Positions 55,944-64,000 of a stretch of 64,000 nt of DNA are shown piece by piece. The notes beneath the pieces are model-generated. The model saw nothing but the letters and a program-made list of their open reading frames with translations, was not told the origin of the DNA and made no database searches. Within the stretch, counting starts at the first letter, position 1, and every line of letters starts with the position of its first letter. The stretch lies in assembly GCF_035917995.1 (NCBI RefSeq), contig NZ_CP109131.1:2356001-2420000 (forward strand), in the 5' to 3' direction. The DNA comes from Streptosporangium sp. NBC_01755 (GTDB lineage Bacteria; Actinomycetota; Actinomycetes; Streptosporangiales; Streptosporangiaceae). Position numbers and translations under genes: made by a program.

Positions 55944-56357
55944 TCAATCCTTATTGAACCGACCTTGCCCATCGTTGAGGCGACCTTGTACCGCCCGCAC
56001 GATTGGAAGGTCCGCGGGAAGCCACGCCACGTCGTAGAACTCGTCCACCTTCAGCCAGCGCAGCTCCAGGTGCTCCCTGGCCTCCGGCCTGCCCTCGGCG
56101 ATCACCGCGAGCCAGATCCGCAGCACGTAGCCGCCGGCGAGCGCCCAGTCGCCGCCGACCCGCTCGCCCACCTCGATCAGTACGCCAAGCTCCTCCTGGC
56201 ACTCCCTGACCAGCGCCGTGTGCTCGTCCTCACCGGGATCGACCTTGCCTCCCGGCAGTTCCCAGCCACCGGCCAGCTCGGGAGGGTCGGCGCGCTGGGC
56301 GGCGAGCAGCCTGCCCTGGCCGTCAATGATCGCGGCGCCCACAACGACCTTTTCCAT
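55944..56357 (-). CDS. mutT: MutT-like 8-oxo-dGTP pyrophosphatase (NUDIX)
   Basis: 137 residues from ATG 56357. The NUDIX box is GGKVDPGEDEHTALVRECQEELGV; MEKVVVGAAIIDGQGRLLAAQRADPPELAGGWELPGG before it is the standard MutT N-terminus. It hydrolyses oxidised dGTP and so lowers mutation. It lies between the low-complexity protein and the NlpC/P60 gene on the same strand and need not be linked to either. Confidence 0.88.
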   Translation of the reverse strand: MEKVVVGAAIIDGQGRLLAAQRADPPELAGGWELPGGKVDPGEDEHTALVRECQEELGVLIEVGERVGGDWALAGGYVLRIWLAVIAEGRPEAREHLELRWLKVDEFYDVAWLPADLPIVRAVQGRLNDGQGRFNKD

Positions 56358-56371
56358 GGCATCCGATTCTG

Positions 56372-57469
56372 TCAGCCTTGCTCCCTCAACTTGAGTTGCG
56401 CGAGTACCTGGGGGTGTTGCAGCGGGCGGGTGTATCCCATGATGTTGGTGCGTTCCCGGTAGGTGGTGACCTTGATCGGCCCGCACAGCCGGCATCTCGC
56501 CTCGATCATCTTGCCCGGTGACACCACCATGCCCACATGCCCCGGACGGTTCGGGCCGGTGCCGGGACCGGCGTTGAAGAAGACGAGATCACCCGCCTGC
56601 TCCTGCCCCGCGGAGATCTTCACGCCGAACGGCCACTGGACGAACGTGGTCCGCGGGATGCTCAGGCCGACGCTCCGGTAGGCCATGTAGATGATCCCCG
56701 AGCAGTCGTAGCCGGCGGGCCCCGTGCCGCCCCAGATGTAGGGCTTACCGCGCTGGGCCAGCGCGTACTGGAGGATCCCGGCCACCGTGCCTGTCGGCGC
56801 CGCCTCCAGCATGGGTTCGTCGCAGCTGTCGTCCGCCTCGGGCGGGGTGGTGACCTCGCCGTCCTTGGCGTACTTCTTGGCGATCTCCATGACCTGGTCG
56901 ACGTACCACCAGGCACGGTTGTAGACGAACAGCGAACGCCGTACGTCCTCCGGCGCGCCGTTCCGCTTCAGCATCTTCGCCGCACCTAGGATGGCGTCAG
57001 CCGGGTTGTACACGTCGGCCCAGCCGTCTCCGTCGCCGTCGGAGGCATAGCCGTTGAACGTGGACGGAATCTTGATCTTGGCCTTGCCGCCCCAGGTGCT
57101 GATGAGGAACTGCATCGGCCCGGCGGCGCCGGCGTAGTTGACGCCGCCGCGCACGCCGGGGAGGGTGGAGCGGCCGTGGTCGGTCTCGCGCTTGCCGACC
57201 CCGGCGAGCACGTTCCACTGCACGCCGACCTTCTGCCCGTGCTCGCGATAGAGCTTCAGATACTCCTCGGGGATGTCGGACGTCGCGGTCTCCGACTCGT
57301 CACCCACCGTCTGAGCGTTCTCCCCGCAGTCGGGTTGCGCCTGCCCGGTGATGGAGGGGAATGAGGGAAACCCGCTGATCATCATCATCGGCGCCATGAC
57401 CAGCGTGATCATGCAGAGCGCGGCGACTCCGAGGACCAGCGCGAGGCGGAGGTGTCTGTTGTCCCTCAT
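56372..57469 (-). CDS. NlpC/P60 endopeptidase with lytic-transglycosylase-like domain
   Basis: 365 residues from ATG 57469; a GTG at 57496 overlapping the upstream stop is an alternative. N-terminal anchor (LALVLGVAALCMITLVMAPMMM). Residues about 70-190 resemble a lytic transglycosylase (NVLAGVGKRETDHGR with the Glu, AAGPMQFLISTWGG, NPADAILGAAKMLKRNG). Residues 225-350 are NlpC/P60, with Cys256 in YDCSGIIYMAYRS and His in GHVGMVV. It would open peptidoglycan for the secretion apparatus encoded upstream, like VirB1. Last gene of the T4SS-like run. Confidence 0.85.
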   Translation of the reverse strand: MRDNRHLRLALVLGVAALCMITLVMAPMMMISGFPSFPSITGQAQPDCGENAQTVGDESETATSDIPEEYLKLYREHGQKVGVQWNVLAGVGKRETDHGRSTLPGVRGGVNYAGAAGPMQFLISTWGGKAKIKIPSTFNGYASDGDGDGWADVYNPADAILGAAKMLKRNGAPEDVRRSLFVYNRAWWYVDQVMEIAKKYAKDGEVTTPPEADDSCDEPMLEAAPTGTVAGILQYALAQRGKPYIWGGTGPAGYDCSGIIYMAYRSVGLSIPRTTFVQWPFGVKISAGQEQAGDLVFFNAGPGTGPNRPGHVGMVVSPGKMIEARCRLCGPIKVTTYRERTNIMGYTRPLQHPQVLAQLKLREQG

Positions 57470-57482
57470 GGGGTTCCGCCGT

Positions 57483-58151
57483 TCATCCGGTCGCACCGGT
57501 CTCGGAAGGCTGGTCGTCTCCCTCCTGGCCGGAATCCGCCGGCTGGAGGTCGTGGACCCGCCATTCGGCGCCGACCTGGATGAGCGTGACGGCGTACTCC
57601 GCGGTCCGCTCGTTCACCCCGCTCTTGGCCGTGACGTTCTGGGTGCCGACGACCACGAACACCACCGAGGCGCTGTCGATCTGCCGGATCCCCTTCACCC
57701 TCGCCGCGCCGACCGAGACGATCTCGTCGGCCCTGTTCGCCTCGACGGTGCCCGGCGAGGTGACCGTACGCAGCAGCGCCCCGGAGAACTCCGCCGTGGT
57801 GTAACCCCTGAGGCGGTCGCCGTAGACCGCCGGGTCCTCGTCGTAGCTGAACGTGCCGTACTCGGCGGTGAAGCGCTGCGCGTAGTCGGCGGCGGCCGCC
57901 AGCTCCTGCTTGGTCATCGGCAGGTAGGCGTAGACGTCGAAGGGCGCGTTGCTGGCCGTCGCCGCCGGGCGCGCCGGCTCCACGGCCGGCTCCTGTCCTG
58001 ACGCCACGGTACGGGTGACGCTCGCCGGCTCTGTCTGGTCCCCCACCTCGTCTTCGCTCTCCGGCCACATGGTCAGGTAGATGCCGACCACGGCGAGCAC
58101 CACGACCAGCACCGCGAAGACGGCTCCCCGCCGGTTGCCTCCCTCGATCAA
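57483..58151 (-). CDS. VirB8/TcpC-like single-pass membrane protein
   Basis: 222 residues from TTG 58151, 2 bp after the preceding stop, with AGGGA upstream. One membrane helix near the N-terminus (AVFAVLVVVLAVVGIYLTMW), then a Pro/Ala linker and an NTF2-like outside domain (TKQELAAAADYAQRFTAEYGTF, RQIDSASVVFVVVGTQNV, YAVTLIQVGAEWRVHDLQP). VirB8 and TcpC proteins scaffold type IV channels. The position between the VirB6-like and lytic genes supports this. Confidence 0.72.
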   Translation of the reverse strand: MIEGGNRRGAVFAVLVVVLAVVGIYLTMWPESEDEVGDQTEPASVTRTVASGQEPAVEPARPAATASNAPFDVYAYLPMTKQELAAAADYAQRFTAEYGTFSYDEDPAVYGDRLRGYTTAEFSGALLRTVTSPGTVEANRADEIVSVGAARVKGIRQIDSASVVFVVVGTQNVTAKSGVNERTAEYAVTLIQVGAEWRVHDLQPADSGQEGDDQPSETGATG

Positions 58152-58153
58152 CG

Positions 58154-60553
58154 TCAGTCCCTGTCCGGGTTGGACGGGCGGAGCCAGAACGGTGGCGGCT
58201 CACCGGCGTCCCCGCCGCGCTCCGCGCGCCTGGTGATCCAGAGTGGGGGCGCCTCGGACGACCTGCCCGAGGCGTCCCGGTTCCGCGAACCACCGGAGGA
58301 GTTCCGTGAGCCGCCGAAGATGCTCTCGCCCGACCTCGAACCGCCCGACCCGGAGCCCTTGGACCCCGAAGAGCCACGGGAGGAGCCGCCGTTACGCGCC
58401 CCCGAGCCGGAGCCGGAGCCGCCTCGCGAGGAGCCGCCGAAGATGCTCCCACCCGACCGGCCGCCACCCGAGGAACCCGAGGAACCCGAGGACGGCGCGG
58501 AGGGCCTGACCGCCGAGGGGCCGGACGACCTGCCCGCCGAGGACGACCCGTTTCCTGAGGAGGACCTGCCGCCCGAGCCTGAGACCGGGCCGCCCTGCGG
58601 CGCCCAGCCGCCGGAAGGGCCGCCGAACCAGCCACCGGAGCCGCGTCCGGAGGAACCTCCGGACCTGGTGGGGGGCGCGCCGCCTCCCGTGCCGGCGCCG
58701 GAGAGGTTGAGCGGTGGCGCCGCGCCCGAGCGGGCCGCGGTGACGCGGCCGGCGCCCTTGCGCCGCCCCGCCGCCTGGGCGTCGGTGTCGAGCGGCGCCG
58801 GTTGCGCGCCGACCGGGACCCGAGTGCCCGATGGGGTGGCCGGCGTGGCGCCACCGTCCTCACCGCGGCCCCTGCCCTGGGCGACCGCGGCGGCGGCAGC
58901 GCCGACGGAGGCTCCGCCGGCCATCGCGGCAGCCTGGAGCATCGGCTCCGCCTTGCGCATGCCCCAGCGGCCCACCCTGGCCGCCGCGACCGGCGGCAGC
59001 GCGGACGCGGCCCGCTGCAGGGTCGGCGCGGTGGCCGCGTCGCCGAGCATCCGGGTGGTGAGCGTGTGCCCGTCCATGGAGGCGAACAGGTGCTGGAAGG
59101 GGCGCCGGTAGAAGAACACCGCGATCGTCAGGATCGCCATGAACATGACCTGCATGCCCCACGGCATCGCGGTGGAGATGATCAATGCGTAGCCGTACAC
59201 GAGCACACCCAGGACGAGGGCCAGCACCGCCTGTCTGAGCAACGTGCCGATCAGCATCTCCACCCAGCGCATGGCGATGATCCGCCCGGATCCCGGGTGG
59301 ACGCCGATCAGCAGGAAGACCGGCGCGAGGATCAGCAGCAGCAGGAACCCGACCTTGAGGACCAGCAGCGATACCGCCACCAGGAAGATCAGCAGTCCCG
59401 CGACCACCGCGGCCATGAGGGCACCGATCGCGACCCCCAGCCGGTTCGTCCAGTCCTTGCCCTGGAAAAGGGGGAAGATCGGCGTGTTCTGCAGCTTGTC
59501 GGCGACCTCTGTCTCATATCGTGCCTGATGAGATCCCGCTTCGGGCATCTGCTGGGCCTTCAGCTCGGCCGCGTCGATCGTCTGGATCTCCAGCAGTCTG
59601 GCACCGAACGTCTTGATGACCGGGGCGTCGGCGTCGGCCGTGCCGAACTGGCCCATCAGCCACGGCTTGCAGACCAGGGTGGACCAGAGCGCGTCGGAGT
59701 TCTGGTCGACGCCGGGCACGCCGCTCTGGCCGTACCCGCCGCCCTGGACCTGCGGGTTGGTGTCACCCTTGCTCGGCAGGCAGGAGGTACCGCCCGCGCC
59801 GGGCAGCCCGGAGAAGGCCGAGTTGATCACCTCGCCGGTCTTGTCGGTGACGACCTTGCCCAGCCCGGTGAGGTCGCCGGGACGGCTGAAGAACCAGACG
59901 GCCACGGTGACCGCGAGGACCATCCAGATGACGCCCTCGGCGGTGGTGGTGGCACGCTTGCGGATCAGCCCGTACCAGGCCAGCCAGATGGCGCCCAGGA
60001 TCACCAGCGGCCGCAGGTACGGCCAGTACATGGCATCGGCCAGGCGGACCACCATGTCGTCGACGACGTTCTTGATCGACTCCAGCGGGCCCTCGGTGGC
60101 CGCCGCCTGATAGGTGGTGATGGTCAGCCGGTCCAGCGCCTTGGCCCACAGGAAGACCGTGTTGGCCATCGCGTTGCCCATCACCGCCGCGATGTCGTCA
60201 CAGCCGAGCAGGTGGGTGTGCCAGAACTGGCCGCTCATGCCGTAGGTCGCGTAGTTGCCCTGAGCCACCGGGGCCGCCGCCTGGGCACCCGGCTGCGCGA
60301 GGTCGGGAACCGGCGGCTTGATCAGGCCGTCCACACCTCCCGCGACGATGTCAGGGGACAGGTCGGGCGACATGTCGCAGGGAGCCGCGGCGACGGCCGT
60401 GGACGTGTCGTCGGGGAACACCAGCGGCAGCGCGAGGAACGCCGCCAGCGCCACCAGCCCGATGGCGATCCGCCGGCCCAGCCTTCCCCTGCGGGAGCCC
60501 TTGCGGGCACCTCTTTCGCGAAAAATCCCAAGCCCCTTGCGGGAGCCCATCAT
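58154..60553 (-). CDS. VirB6/TrbL-like polytopic membrane protein
   Basis: 799 residues from ATG 60553, overlapping the VirB4 stop by 4 bp. Signal (IAIGLVALAAFLALPLVF), then a cluster of six to seven membrane helices in 180-480 (LVILGAIWLAWYGLI; VIWMVLAVTVAVWFF; LGVAIGALMAAVVAGLLIFLVAVSLLVL; VGFLLLLILAPVFLLIGV; QAVLALVLGVLVYGYALI; VMFMAILTIAVFFY). The last 270 residues are Gly/Ser-rich and disordered. This is the expected inner-membrane channel subunit of a conjugation-type system. Confidence 0.75.
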   Translation of the reverse strand: MMGSRKGLGIFRERGARKGSRRGRLGRRIAIGLVALAAFLALPLVFPDDTSTAVAAAPCDMSPDLSPDIVAGGVDGLIKPPVPDLAQPGAQAAAPVAQGNYATYGMSGQFWHTHLLGCDDIAAVMGNAMANTVFLWAKALDRLTITTYQAAATEGPLESIKNVVDDMVVRLADAMYWPYLRPLVILGAIWLAWYGLIRKRATTTAEGVIWMVLAVTVAVWFFSRPGDLTGLGKVVTDKTGEVINSAFSGLPGAGGTSCLPSKGDTNPQVQGGGYGQSGVPGVDQNSDALWSTLVCKPWLMGQFGTADADAPVIKTFGARLLEIQTIDAAELKAQQMPEAGSHQARYETEVADKLQNTPIFPLFQGKDWTNRLGVAIGALMAAVVAGLLIFLVAVSLLVLKVGFLLLLILAPVFLLIGVHPGSGRIIAMRWVEMLIGTLLRQAVLALVLGVLVYGYALIISTAMPWGMQVMFMAILTIAVFFYRRPFQHLFASMDGHTLTTRMLGDAATAPTLQRAASALPPVAAARVGRWGMRKAEPMLQAAAMAGGASVGAAAAAVAQGRGRGEDGGATPATPSGTRVPVGAQPAPLDTDAQAAGRRKGAGRVTAARSGAAPPLNLSGAGTGGGAPPTRSGGSSGRGSGGWFGGPSGGWAPQGGPVSGSGGRSSSGNGSSSAGRSSGPSAVRPSAPSSGSSGSSGGGRSGGSIFGGSSRGGSGSGSGARNGGSSRGSSGSKGSGSGGSRSGESIFGGSRNSSGGSRNRDASGRSSEAPPLWITRRAERGGDAGEPPPFWLRPSNPDRD

Positions 60554-63042
60554 GACCGCACCTCCAGCGCCGCAGCCCCCGGTCTACCGACTCTGTCGCC
60601 CCCAGGAAGATCATGCACTTTCTCGTCGGGTTTGTCGCGGGTAGGATTCGTATCCAGCCAGCGCAGCAGCTCGTCCGAGATCAGGTCCACCCCGATACGG
60701 CCCGCTCGGCCGTCCAGATCCCGGAAGACGCACTCGCCGTTACCGAGCGAGCGCAGCACCGCCTTGTGCTCCTCGGACGCCTCGACGCCGAGGAGCGCCA
60801 TCACGTGCTCCACCTCGACCCGTTCGGTGGAGCGGAACGCGAACACCGAGGAGAGACAGTTCGTCACCTGCTCGCTCAGCAGGTCACCGGCGTTCTGCGA
60901 GACCAGGACCAGCGCCGTGTTGCGGGAGCGGCCCATCCTGCTGACCTCGGGCACCAGCTTGGCGCCCTCGGGAGTGGAGGTGATCGCCCACGCCTCGTCC
61001 AGGAAGATCGCTTTGGGGGTCCGCCGGTCCAGGCCGTTCATCAGCCCCCGCGCGAACTGCGCGACGAGGTAGAGCAGCGCCACCGACAGCCGCTGCTCGT
61101 AGGAGTAGTCGTCGCGGCCGGTGGAGGCGTCGGGCAGGGTCAGACCGCCCAGGGTGAAGACGGTGGTCCAGCCTTCGGTGTCGATCTGGTCACCGCCCGA
61201 GGGGTCGAAGCAGAGCCTGGCCAGATGCATGTCGGACATGGAGCGGAGCACCGCGCCCAGGTTCTTGGAAGCGGCGTCGTCCGTCTGCTCAAGGAAGTCG
61301 ACCACCTTGCCCAGCGACGGGTCCTCGGCGTTGGAGACCGCGGCGACCGCCTGGATCATCGCCGACTCGCGCTCCTCCGACATGCGCGGCAGCAGCAGGC
61401 GCAGGGTCTCGGTGGCCATCGTCTTCTTGGCCGCGAGATCGTCGCCGAAGGAGAACGGGTCGAGCAGGCCCGGCGCCGCGGAACCGAGCGGGATGATCCG
61501 CGCCTTCCTGCCCCGCTTCCGCAGCAGCTGCACCAGCGAGTCGGCGTCGCCCTTGGGATCGATGACCGCGACCGTCACCCCGCGCAGCGCCATCTGATAG
61601 ATCATCAATAGCGCCAGCGTGGTCTTGCCGCCACCCGGCTCGCCGGTGATGGCGATGGCCGTCGGCCGGTTACGCGTCGCCGCCACCAGCGGGTCGAAGT
61701 GCACGATGCTGCGCGCCCGGCCCAGGGTCTCCCCGACGTACGGGCCCATCCAGCCCGAGCCGCCCTCGTCCGTCCGGTCGCCCAGGTCGACGGTGGCGGT
61801 GGCCATGCCGCCCGCGATGGTGCGCAGCGGCTGCCGCTGCGCGTAGGCGTTGACCCTGACCCGCTCGCCCGGCAGCGTCTCGCAGAACAGCGAGAACTGG
61901 TCGCCGGTGGAGTTAACGATGTCGATGCCCATGTCGCGGTAGTGCTCCACGACCGCCTCGACCCGCTGCACACAGATCTCCTCGGTCGGGGCCGACACGA
62001 TCAGCCGGTGCCAGCCGTACACGAACGGCAGGCGCTCCTTGGTGATGCCGTGCTCCAGCATCCGGGCCGCGTCGATCTGCTCGGCCAGGGCCAGCGGCGC
62101 CTCCGCCCCGGCCTCGCGGATGTGGATGTCCATGTCACGGGCATGGGCGAGCTGGCGCGCCACGTCCTTGCTCGCCTTGACCGGCGGGATCAGCCGCATC
62201 CTCGAACTGATCTCCACCGGGAAGGGCAGCTGGTCGGCGAAGTGCATCCAGGGTTCGCCGTCGGGAAAGGGCATCAGGTCGGGGAAGCGGGCGAAGGACA
62301 TGTGCGCCACGTAGGAGTCGCCGTGCGGCTGCTCGATCCGGAGCAGCGCCCTGCCGTTGTGGATCTGCCCCTCGACCAGGGACTCGATCTCCCCCTGCCC
62401 CCACCGCCGCTTGGGGCTGGCCGAGGCCGGAGGGTCGCCGAGGGAGCCGGTCGTGGCGTGCTGGAACAGCCAGGCGAGCTCGACGGAGGTGGCGTGCCTG
62501 GCGTACAGGGCGCTGGCCGACAGTGCCCTGCCCAGCCGCTCCGCCTGCTCGGACCACTTGGCGATCTCCGCCTTGGGGACGTGGTCGTCCTCGATGCCCA
62601 GTGCCTTCTCGCTGCGCTGGTAGAAGCCGAAGAGCTGGGAGAGGACCCCGGCGCCCAGCTGCCTGCCACGCGTGCCGAGCCGCACGCCGAGGTAGACCTC
62701 CTTGGTCCAGAAGTCCTTGGCCCAGACGTGCCGGTACATGTCCTCGAGGTAGTCGCGCCAGCCGGGGCCCTCGTCGGAGGTGGCGTTCAGCGCCATCGCC
62801 CATTCGGCGGCCGGATAGGTGCGGTGCGCCACCCGCAGGTGCACCTCGGCGTCCGGCATCCGGATGGCGGCCAGCGCGATCGTGATGTTGGTGGCCAGCG
62901 CCTCCCGCTCCTCGGGAGTGATGAACTCGTAGCTCACGGTGGGAAGCCTGAAATAGGCCCAGACCGACGACTCGGTCAGCAGGATCCGGTCGTCGAAGTA
63001 CCGGACGGCGAGGCGGCTGCGCGCTCGGGACGCACGACTCAC
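60550..63042 (-). CDS. VirB4-like secretion ATPase
   Basis: 830 residues from GTG 63042, with GGAGG 4 nt upstream. Walker A ITGEPGGGKTT (Lys473); Walker B AIFLDEAW (Asp682, Glu683); SQNAGDLLSEQV is the motif after Walker B. The N-terminal 430 residues carry VirB4-like strands (RYFDDRILLTESSVWAYFRLP). VirB4 ATPases power pilus or channel assembly and sometimes substrate transfer. No relaxase or coupling protein is in the window. Confidence 0.87.
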   Translation of the reverse strand: MSRASRARSRLAVRYFDDRILLTESSVWAYFRLPTVSYEFITPEEREALATNITIALAAIRMPDAEVHLRVAHRTYPAAEWAMALNATSDEGPGWRDYLEDMYRHVWAKDFWTKEVYLGVRLGTRGRQLGAGVLSQLFGFYQRSEKALGIEDDHVPKAEIAKWSEQAERLGRALSASALYARHATSVELAWLFQHATTGSLGDPPASASPKRRWGQGEIESLVEGQIHNGRALLRIEQPHGDSYVAHMSFARFPDLMPFPDGEPWMHFADQLPFPVEISSRMRLIPPVKASKDVARQLAHARDMDIHIREAGAEAPLALAEQIDAARMLEHGITKERLPFVYGWHRLIVSAPTEEICVQRVEAVVEHYRDMGIDIVNSTGDQFSLFCETLPGERVRVNAYAQRQPLRTIAGGMATATVDLGDRTDEGGSGWMGPYVGETLGRARSIVHFDPLVAATRNRPTAIAITGEPGGGKTTLALLMIYQMALRGVTVAVIDPKGDADSLVQLLRKRGRKARIIPLGSAAPGLLDPFSFGDDLAAKKTMATETLRLLLPRMSEERESAMIQAVAAVSNAEDPSLGKVVDFLEQTDDAASKNLGAVLRSMSDMHLARLCFDPSGGDQIDTEGWTTVFTLGGLTLPDASTGRDDYSYEQRLSVALLYLVAQFARGLMNGLDRRTPKAIFLDEAWAITSTPEGAKLVPEVSRMGRSRNTALVLVSQNAGDLLSEQVTNCLSSVFAFRSTERVEVEHVMALLGVEASEEHKAVLRSLGNGECVFRDLDGRAGRIGVDLISDELLRWLDTNPTRDKPDEKVHDLPGGDRVGRPGAAALEVRS

Positions 63043-63148
63043 AGGCCCTCCCCCACCGGTCGTACGGCCCTGCCCGCGCGGCCTCCGGCCCACCCACTCA
63101 CCCGCACCTCGTCACGCCCGTTCACCACGTCTTCTCGCGCCCGGGGGA

Positions 63149-64000
63149 TCACTGAGCTAGTTCCTCCTCGCTGGGTCGACTCGCCTGCACCGTTCCGAAG
63201 CCCGCCACGACGACGCCCGCCAGGGCGAGGTACGCCCGGCGGCCCGGCGCCCTCAGGTGGGACGGTTCCACCCGATCGGCCCTGCCGGGGGCCAGTGCGT
63301 CCTCCCAGGGGACCCTGACGATCGCCCGGCACCTGCCCCGCGCGACCGCCTCCGCCTGCTCCACGTCCTCCATGCTGCGGCGGCTCACCCCGTTGACGAC
63401 CATGACCGCCCGGCGACGGAGGTCGGCGCAGCCGTGCCCGTCGAGCCACTCGTAGGTCATGGCCACCGCGTCAGGCCCGTCCTCGCTGGCCGGGACGACG
63501 AGGACAAGCTGATCCGCGTAGGGGAGGACCCGTGCGGCCAGGGCCGCCGCCGGGTCCATGACAATCATCTTGTAGTACCGGTCGAGCGTGTCCATCGTCT
63601 GGCCGAGCCGCCGATCGGAGAAGAGCGTGCGGTCGGACAGGCGCTGCTCGGCACCGGCGTCGCTGTCTCCGGCGAGAACCTCAAGCCCCGAGGCGCAGCG
63701 ACTGGTGTAGGCGCGCATGCCCAGATATCCCTGGACGTTGTCGAGGCCGGCGAGCAGGGAGCTCAGGGTCTCGGGCGACTCGCCCTGGATCCGGCTGGAC
63801 AGGGCGTGGGAGCCGGCGCCGGCGTCGACCGCGAGAATCCGGTCCTCCCGGTAGCGGGCGAGGGTGTGGCCGAGCATGAGCGCGGTCGTGGTCTGCCCGG
63901 CGCCGCCCGTGCATCCCAGCACCACCACCCGGCGGCTGCCGCTGAACACCGCCCTGGCCCGGGCCTCGTCGACCTCCGAGCCGTCCGTACGGCCACCGCC
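63149..64000 (-). CDS. ParA/MinD-like ATPase (N-terminus cut by the right edge)
   Basis: The frame is open from the window edge to 63149, at least 283 residues; an internal GTG at 63949 exists, but sequence upstream is coding-like. The P-loop reads GCTGGAGQTT, with Gln where deviant Walker A proteins have Lys. LAVDAGAGSHALS, MIVMDPAAALAARVLPYADQLVLVVPAS and VMVVNGVSRRS follow the MinD fold. A C-terminal membrane helix (AYLALAGVVVAGFGTV) would tether it. It precedes virB4 and probably belongs to the secretion locus. Confidence 0.78.
   Translation of the reverse strand, partial: GGGRTDGSEVDEARARAVFSGSRRVVVLGCTGGAGQTTTALMLGHTLARYREDRILAVDAGAGSHALSSRIQGESPETLSSLLAGLDNVQGYLGMRAYTSRCASGLEVLAGDSDAGAEQRLSDRTLFSDRRLGQTMDTLDRYYKMIVMDPAAALAARVLPYADQLVLVVPASEDGPDAVAMTYEWLDGHGCADLRRRAVMVVNGVSRRSMEDVEQAEAVARGRCRAIVRVPWEDALAPGRADRVEPSHLRAPGRRAYLALAGVVVAGFGTVQASRPSEEELAQ

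Overview
The window is chromosome-like DNA from a high-GC, mycelial-type actinobacterium, most likely in or near the Streptosporangiaceae. This is inferred from the strong GC bias at third codon positions, the mycothiol gene mshB, the many XRE/DUF397 pairs and RsbW-like ATP-binding regulators, two succinate dehydrogenase operons, and an actinobacterial type IV secretion-like locus. No rRNA, tRNA or CRISPR array was found.

Layout. (1) 1-4.8 kb: accessory regulators (DUF6879, XRE-TPR, anti-sigma-like ATPase) with two NUDIX remnants, an aldose 1-epimerase and an internally deleted rraA. (2) 4.9-14.6 kb: mostly housekeeping or exported functions: a penicillin-acylase-family enzyme, an MBL hydrolase, mshB with its DUF6113 partner, an S9 peptidase and a D-amino-acid-oxidase-like protein. 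(3) 14.7-20 kb: an accessory island. An XRE/ImmA-IrrE protein and a PIN-domain protein lie between an intact L,D-transpeptidase and a truncated, catalytically dead copy of it. A zinc-ribbon protein resembling the back half of a serine recombinase follows. (4) 20-34 kb: regulators, then a 7-deazaguanine-type cluster. GTP cyclohydrolase I (folE), QueD and QueE would convert GTP to 7-carboxy-7-deazaguanine. Tightly packed with folE are a small TGT/DpdA-like transglycosylase, a frameshifted nucleoside-phosphorylase-like gene, a dTMP-kinase-like enzyme, DUF2797 and a methyltransferase. NUDIX, CYTH-like, PPC and asparaginase genes lie nearby. QueC is absent. This is the best candidate for an undescribed system.

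(5) 34-38.3 kb: a phosphotransferase gene split by an ISAs1-type element with a clear 10-bp target duplication, then an XRE/double-DUF397 pair and another ATP-binding regulator. (6) 38.4-42.8 kb: a heterodimeric ABC exporter with complementary degenerate ATP sites, divergent from a small HTH/Clp_N pair whose promoter is overlaid by two identical operator-like palindromes. (7) 43-51.6 kb: two different succinate dehydrogenase operons (sdhCAB with a b558-type anchor, and an Sdh1-like set) around a LysR gene, with CRP-like sites before the second. (8) 51.9-64 kb: two long low-complexity membrane proteins, a MutT enzyme, and a type IV secretion-like set (NlpC/P60 lytic protein, VirB8/TcpC-like, VirB6/TrbL-like, VirB4 ATPase, ParA-like protein cut by the right edge).

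Several decayed or rearranged genes (NUDIX pieces, rraA, transpeptidase copy, phosphotransferase, transposase, phosphorylase) mark 0-5 kb and 15-36 kb as the plastic parts of the window.
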